From: Solirubrobacteraceae bacterium
GTDB taxonomy: Bacteria > Actinomycetota > Thermoleophilia > Solirubrobacterales > Solirubrobacteraceae
DNA: 32,981 bases
NCBI GenBank assembly: GCA_030690545.1
Contig: JAUYGN010000132.1
Coordinates: 1 to 32,981 of the forward strand
Reading direction: 5' to 3'
The notes beneath the pieces were generated by a model. It ran no database searches. It had not been told where the DNA came from and saw only the letters and a program-made list of their open reading frames with translations. This document shows, piece after piece, positions 29,444-32,981 of this stretch (the stretch's first letter is position 1; every line of letters begins with the position of its first letter). Both the position numbers and the translations under genes were made by a program.

Positions 29444-30081
29444 CGCAGGCGGAACACGCGCGTCGCACCGGCGTCCGGCAGCGTGTCGATGCAGCTCGTC
29501 CGCTCACAGCCCGGACGGGTCGATTCGACGGAGAAGCGGATCCGCTGCGGGCGGGCGAGCGAGCTCTGCGTGAAGCGGACGATCACGCTGCGGCCGCTGG
29601 CGGTGCGGCTGACCGACGCGCCGCTCAGCCGCTTGGGTGGCTGCGCTCCGGCGACCTCGTAGACGCCGCCGCGAAACTCGCCGGCGGAGCGCGCCGTGAC
29701 GCAGACGAGGCGGTCTGGAGGCATCGCCTTGGGGTCAGCCGAGGCTCGCGTCCAGATCCGCAGGCAGACCGAGCCGGGCGGGCCCGAGCTTGCCAGCAGC
29801 GTCCTCGGCGTCACGCTCGCGGCGAACGAGACGGCGGCGCGCAGGCGACCGTCGGAGGCGCGCTGCAACGACGCGCGCGTGAGATCCAGCGGGCCGCTGA
29901 CGTCCCCGCTGCGATCGGTGATGACGACCGTCGCCGAAGGGGCGGCGAACGCCGCGGAGACGACGACGACGCAGATCGCGACGCCCAGACCACCTACCGC
30001 CAGCGCCCGCGACCGCCGCTGAGCGGACCTGCCTGCGAACCGACGCCTATGCATGGACTGGTGCTGATCGACAGCTGCCAT
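29440..30081 (-). CDS. Secreted or membrane-anchored protein of unknown function
   Basis: 213-residue protein with a basic N-terminus (HRRRFAGRSAQRRSRA) and one hydrophobic segment (LAVGGLGVAICVVVVSAAFA) ending in an AFA-AP cleavage-like site. The mature part looks beta-rich (ATVVITDRSGDVSGPLDLTRASLQR…, GRLRAAVSFAASVTP) and has paired cysteines at the end (GCERTSCID). No family recognised. Two starts are possible: ATG 30081, which has CATATT 6 bases before it, and ATG 30054, nearer the signal peptide. It is convergent with the ABC operon and overlaps its last stop by 4 bases. Confidence 0.7.
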   Translation of the reverse strand: MAAVDQHQSMHRRRFAGRSAQRRSRALAVGGLGVAICVVVVSAAFAAPSATVVITDRSGDVSGPLDLTRASLQRASDGRLRAAVSFAASVTPRTLLASSGPPGSVCLRIWTRASADPKAMPPDRLVCVTARSAGEFRGGVYEVAGAQPPKRLSGASVSRTASGRSVIVRFTQSSLARPQRIRFSVESTRPGCERTSCIDTLPDAGATRVFRLR

Positions 30082-30100
30082 CCAGGCAATATGACGGACT

Positions 30101-30135
30101 CGGGCGCGGGAATCGAACCCGCAAGCATGCGCCCG
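30101..30135 (-). terminator. tRNA T-arm/acceptor-like hairpin after the HIT gene
   Basis: Read on the minus strand, starting 3 bases after the HIT stop codon: CGGGC, 8 unpaired bases, GCGGG, loop TTCGATT, CCCGC, GCCCG. The 5-bp T-stem with a consensus T-loop stacks directly on a 5-bp outer stem, as the T-arm stacks on the acceptor stem in tRNA. There is no D-arm, anticodon arm or 7-bp acceptor, so it is not a tRNA. It may end the alr-cca-HIT transcript or mimic a tRNA minihelix. Confidence 0.5.
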
Positions 30136-30138
30136 CCG

Positions 30139-30552
30139 CTACTCGCCGGCCAGCGTTGCGCCGGCCGCGGCGATCTCGTCGAGATCGCCCGGCGACGGCG
30201 TCCACGGCAGCTCGAGCGGGTCGTCGGCGTAGCGCGGGATCACGTGCATGTGAAAGTGAAAGACGCTCTGCCACGCCGCCGCGCCGTTGGAGTTGAGCAG
30301 GTTCACGCCGTCGGCACCGAACCGGGCGCGCGCGCGACCGGCGATCTCCTGCGCCGTCACCACGACGGCCCTGAGATCGTCGGGCTCGATCTCGTGCACG
30401 TCGCGCGCGTGCGCGCGCGGGATCACCAGCGCGTGGCCGCGCGTCGCCGGGTTGATGTCCATGAAGGCGATCGTCCGCTCGTCCTGCGCGACGATCGTCG
30501 CGGGGATCTCGCCGGCGACGATCTTGCAGAACAGGCAGTCCGATGCGGCCAT
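30139..30552 (-). CDS. HIT-family protein (nucleotide hydrolase/transferase)
   Basis: 137-residue histidine-triad protein of the Hint branch. CLFC (Cys6, Cys9) is the zinc pair, ERTIAFMDINPATRGHALVIPRAHARDV is the family core, and the catalytic triad HFHMH is at residues 99-103, followed by VIPRY. Hint enzymes cleave nucleoside phosphoramidates such as aminoacyl-AMP. It follows the CCA-adding enzyme gene by 21 bases on the same strand. TACGCT with a 7-base gap before the ATG suggests it also has its own leaderless promoter. Confidence 0.93.
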   Translation of the reverse strand: MAASDCLFCKIVAGEIPATIVAQDERTIAFMDINPATRGHALVIPRAHARDVHEIEPDDLRAVVVTAQEIAGRARARFGADGVNLLNSNGAAAWQSVFHFHMHVIPRYADDPLELPWTPSPGDLDEIAAAGATLAGE

Positions 30553-30559
30553 CGCCTCA

Positions 30560-30565
30560 AGCGTA
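30560..30565 (-). promoter_or_regulatory. Putative leaderless -10 box of the HIT gene
   Basis: TACGCT on the minus strand, then TGAGGCG (7 bases) and the ATG at 30552. It lies in the 21-base gap after the CCA-adding enzyme gene. Confidence 0.5.
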
Positions 30566-30573
30566 ACGCGCCC

Positions 30574-31989
30574 TCATTCCGGCGCCTCGGCTTCCTCGTC
30601 GCGGCGCAGCCGGGCCGCCAGCGCCAGCGCGTCGTCGCGGGTGCGCACCTCGCCGGCGAAGCGCGCCTCGTCGATCTCGGCCAGCAGGCGGCCGATCTCG
30701 CGGCCGTCGTCGAGCCCGAGCTCGGCCGCGAGCACGTCACCGCGGATCAGCGGCGCGCGCGCGCCCTCTGCGCGCCAGTGCAGCGCCGCGGGCAGGACCT
30801 CGCGCGCGAGGTCGAGGTGCTTGGCGATCGACTCCCGGGCCTTGCGCCCGCGAGTCGCCAGGCGATCGGCGACCGACAGCAGCGTGACGTCGACCTCGAC
30901 GGGCTCGCAGGTCCGCAGGTAGCCGTACAGCGCGCGCCGCGACAACGGCCGCTCGTGGACGAGGAAGCCGAGGCGCAGGTGATGACGCGTCAGCGCGGCG
31001 ACGTGCGCCTTGAGTTTCTCGCTGGCGCGCAGGCGCGTCAGGATCTCGCGTGCCAGCTCGGCGCCGGCGCGGTCGTGTCCGAGGAACGTCGGCGAGCCGT
31101 CGTCGCGGCGCCCGAGCGTGACCGGCTTGGCGACGTCGTGCAGGAGCGCGCCGAGGCGCAGCGCGGTGCCGCGGTCGAGCTCGTCGGCAAGCGGCTCGGC
31201 GAGCACCGCTCGGACGTCGTCGGCATGCTCGGGAGCGAGCGCCGCGCCGGCCTCGACCTGCAGCGCGATCGCCTGCTCGAGCACCTCGAGCGTGTGCGCG
31301 TGGACGTCGGCGTGGTGATAGCGGTTCTGCTCGACGCCATGCAGCGCGGCGAGCTCGGGCAGGATCGCCGCCGTCAAGCCGAGCTCGTCCATCAGCCTCA
31401 GCGCGGCGACGACGCCGTCGCCCGCGATGATCCGCCTGAGCTCGGCGAAGACGCGCTCCTGGGCGACGGTGGCGGCGCCGGGCGCGCTGGCGCGCGCAAG
31501 CGCGATCGTCTCCGCGTCGGGCACGAGTCGCAGCCCCTGGGCGAGCCGTACGAGCCGCACGACGCGCAGGGGATCGTCGGCGAACGCGCGCGGACCGACG
31601 GCGCGCAGCCGACCGGCGGCGAGATCCTGCGCGCCGCCGTGCGGGTCGACGCGCTCGCCTCCGTCGAGCGGCTCGGCGATCGCGTTGATCGTGAAGTCGC
31701 GCAGCGCCAGGTCGTCGTCCAGCGAGCCGCCGCGCAGCGGGCTGAGGTCGACCTGCCAGCTGCGGTCGGGCGCCATCACGCGCCAGGAGCCGAACGCGTC
31801 GGACAGCTCGAACGCCGGTCCGCCGACAGCGCGCGCGAGCGCTCGCGCGCAGCCTTTCGCGTCGTCGGCGACGACGAGATCGAGGTCGGCCGTCGGACGC
31901 CGCAGGAGCGCGTCGCGGACGGCGCCGCCGACGAGCCAGGCGCTGCGACCGGCGAGCGCCTCGCGAGCGATCGCGCGCGGATCGTTCAT
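30574..31989 (-). CDS. cca: CCA tRNA nucleotidyltransferase with HD domain
   Basis: 471-residue class II polymerase-beta-type nucleotidyltransferase. The catalytic head has GGAVRDALL (21-29) and DLDLV with Asp35 and Asp37. The RNA-binding part includes LRDFTINAIA, DPLRVVRLVRLAQGL and LRRI. The C-terminal HD domain has LGALLHDVAKP and LTRHHLRLG. It adds or repairs the 3' CCA of tRNAs; both tRNA genes in this window lack an encoded CCA, which fits. A role as poly(A) polymerase is the alternative within the family. It lies 55 bases after alr and 21 bases before the HIT gene on the same strand. Confidence 0.9.
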   Translation of the reverse strand: MNDPRAIAREALAGRSAWLVGGAVRDALLRRPTADLDLVVADDAKGCARALARAVGGPAFELSDAFGSWRVMAPDRSWQVDLSPLRGGSLDDDLALRDFTINAIAEPLDGGERVDPHGGAQDLAAGRLRAVGPRAFADDPLRVVRLVRLAQGLRLVPDAETIALARASAPGAATVAQERVFAELRRIIAGDGVVAALRLMDELGLTAAILPELAALHGVEQNRYHHADVHAHTLEVLEQAIALQVEAGAALAPEHADDVRAVLAEPLADELDRGTALRLGALLHDVAKPVTLGRRDDGSPTFLGHDRAGAELAREILTRLRASEKLKAHVAALTRHHLRLGFLVHERPLSRRALYGYLRTCEPVEVDVTLLSVADRLATRGRKARESIAKHLDLAREVLPAALHWRAEGARAPLIRGDVLAAELGLDDGREIGRLLAEIDEARFAGEVRTRDDALALAARLRRDEEAEAPE

Positions 31990-32044
31990 CGTGCGGCGGC
32001 CCGCGCGAGCGGGCGGAGCGTGCCGGCGGCGCGGTGGCGCGTCC

Positions 32045-32981
32045 TCATGCCGCCGGCGCGCCGTCGTGGTGATGGACGCGCGGCACGCGCGCCAGCAGCC
32101 CGCAGGTCACCTCGTAGTTGATCGTCGCCAGCCGCTGGGCGACCTCCTCGGCCGAGATCCGCTCCCCGCCCTGCGTCCCGATCAGCACGGCGACGTCGCC
32201 CACGGCGGCGGCTGCGGGCGTTCCGACGTCGAGCGTGACGTTGTCCATGCTGACCGTGCCGACGAGCGGTCGCCGCACGCCGCGCACGAGCACGTCGGCG
32301 TTGTTCGTCAGCGCCCGCCGCCAGCCGTCGCCGTAGCCGATCGGCAGCGTCGCCGTGTGCGTCGCCGAGGTCGCCACGAAGCGCCGCCCGTAGCCCGCGC
32401 TCTCGCCGGGCGCGATCGCCTTGACCGCCGCGACGCAGGAATGCAGCTCGAGCGCCGGCTGCAGGTCGCGCGCACCCGCGTCCTCGCCGAACGGGTCCAA
32501 GCCATAGATCGCGACGCCGACGCGCACCATGTCCAGGTGCGCCGCGCGGTCGCGCAGCGTCCCGGCGCTGTTGGCCGCGTGCAGGACGATCGCCGGATGG
32601 CTCGCCTGCAGCGGCCGCGCCCAGGACTCGAAGCGGGCGAGCTGCCGTGCGAAGAACGCGTCGCCGCGCTCGTCGGCGGTCGCGAAGTGCGTCATCGCAC
32701 CGGCGAGCACGACGCCGTCGGCCGCGACCGCCGCCTGCGCGACGCGGCTCGCGGCGACCGGGTCGCGGGTGCCGAGGCGACCCATGCCGGTGTCGAGCTT
32801 GACGTGCACCGAGCCTCCCCCGCGCGCGGCGACCGCGGCGACGAACGCCTCGTCCCAGGCGACGACGTCGGCGCCGGCCTCCAGCGCGACGTCGAGCTCG
32901 GCGGGCGCGAGCGCGCCCATCACGAGGATCGGCGCCCGGATCCCCGCGTCGCGCAGCTGCGCGGCCTCGCCCGCCGTGGCG
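32045..32981 (-). CDS. alr: Alanine racemase, C-terminal part (N-terminus beyond window)
   Basis: About 312 codons of a PLP-dependent fold-III alanine racemase that supplies D-alanine for peptidoglycan. Visible are VHVKLDTGMGRLG, MTHFATADE, HAANSAGTL, VRVGVAIYGLDP, the SAGYGRRF segment, LPIGYGDGWRR and the C-terminal-domain VGTVSMDNVTLDV with the conserved MD. The frame stays open to the window edge (…LRDAGIRAPILVMGAL), so the N-terminus with the PLP lysine is missing, not mutated. It heads the minus-strand run alr-cca-HIT. Confidence 0.95.
   Translation of the reverse strand, partial: ATAGEAAQLRDAGIRAPILVMGALAPAELDVALEAGADVVAWDEAFVAAVAARGGGSVHVKLDTGMGRLGTRDPVAASRVAQAAVAADGVVLAGAMTHFATADERGDAFFARQLARFESWARPLQASHPAIVLHAANSAGTLRDRAAHLDMVRVGVAIYGLDPFGEDAGARDLQPALELHSCVAAVKAIAPGESAGYGRRFVATSATHTATLPIGYGDGWRRALTNNADVLVRGVRRPLVGTVSMDNVTLDVGTPAAAAVGDVAVLIGTQGGERISAEEVAQRLATINYEVTCGLLARVPRVHHHDGAPAA

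Noticed and set aside
30099-30140. A tRNA gene on the minus strand, suggested by GGGTTCGATTCCC.
   Set aside because: Only a T-arm and a 5-bp outer stem can be formed. There is no D-arm, anticodon arm or 7-bp acceptor, so it is kept only as a tRNA-like hairpin.
1-32981. CRISPR arrays, insertion sequences, integrases, toxin-antitoxin or restriction genes.
   Set aside because: No regularly spaced repeats, transposase motifs or defence-type domains were seen on either strand.

Overview
The window is a very GC-rich, gene-dense chromosomal segment. The organism is most likely an actinobacterium of the Thermoleophilia type (Solirubrobacter/Conexibacter-like). This is inferred from codon use (G/C at nearly every third position), the mix of actinobacterial families, GTG/TTG starts, and many genes whose -10 box (TANNNT) lies about 7 nt before the start codon, which points to leaderless mRNAs. 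No insertion sequence, phage or CRISPR array was seen, so this looks like ordinary backbone DNA.

Layout. 1-1688: 3' end of a urease accessory operon (ureF end, ureG, ureD). 1689-3395: a tandem dyad repeat, then two secreted CAP-domain paralogues separated by an opposite-strand tRNA-Pro/tRNA-Arg pair. 3486-8299: DUF1015 protein, Nudix CoA-pyrophosphatase-like enzyme, protein-isoaspartate methyltransferase, a small Rossmann protein, an ECF sigma factor translationally coupled to an O6-alkylguanine-DNA methyltransferase, and a small orphan. 8327-14453 (minus strand): a large LuxR-type ATPase regulator, thioredoxin reductase, a YbhN-like membrane protein and a class I glutamine-amidotransferase-like hydrolase.

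14511-23742 is the centrepiece: two adjacent haem-copper oxidase clusters. Cluster 1 is ctaC-ctaD-ctaB plus two small membrane proteins. Its subunit I has the helix VI glutamate of A1-type oxidases (GHPEVY). Cluster 2 is ctaC with a fused cytochrome c domain, an N-terminally extended ctaD, a duplicated universal-stress-like protein, ctaE and a 36-residue membrane microprotein. Its subunit I has the YSHPAVY motif of A2-type oxidases. Only one subunit III gene serves the two clusters here. A single-domain AraC regulator with its own dyad sits between them. Just beyond, on the other strand, is a lipoprotein fusing cytochrome c to a cupredoxin, a plausible electron carrier for one of the oxidases.

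23739-32981: HAD phosphatase, the haem/copper lipoprotein, a zinc-ribbon protein and a small lipoprotein, a DrrAB-like ABC exporter with two permeases bracketed by two orphan secreted proteins, then a minus-strand run alr (partial)-CCA-adding enzyme-HIT protein. That run ends in a hairpin resembling a tRNA T-arm stacked on an acceptor stem.

All functional calls rest on motif reading and family knowledge. No database search was run.
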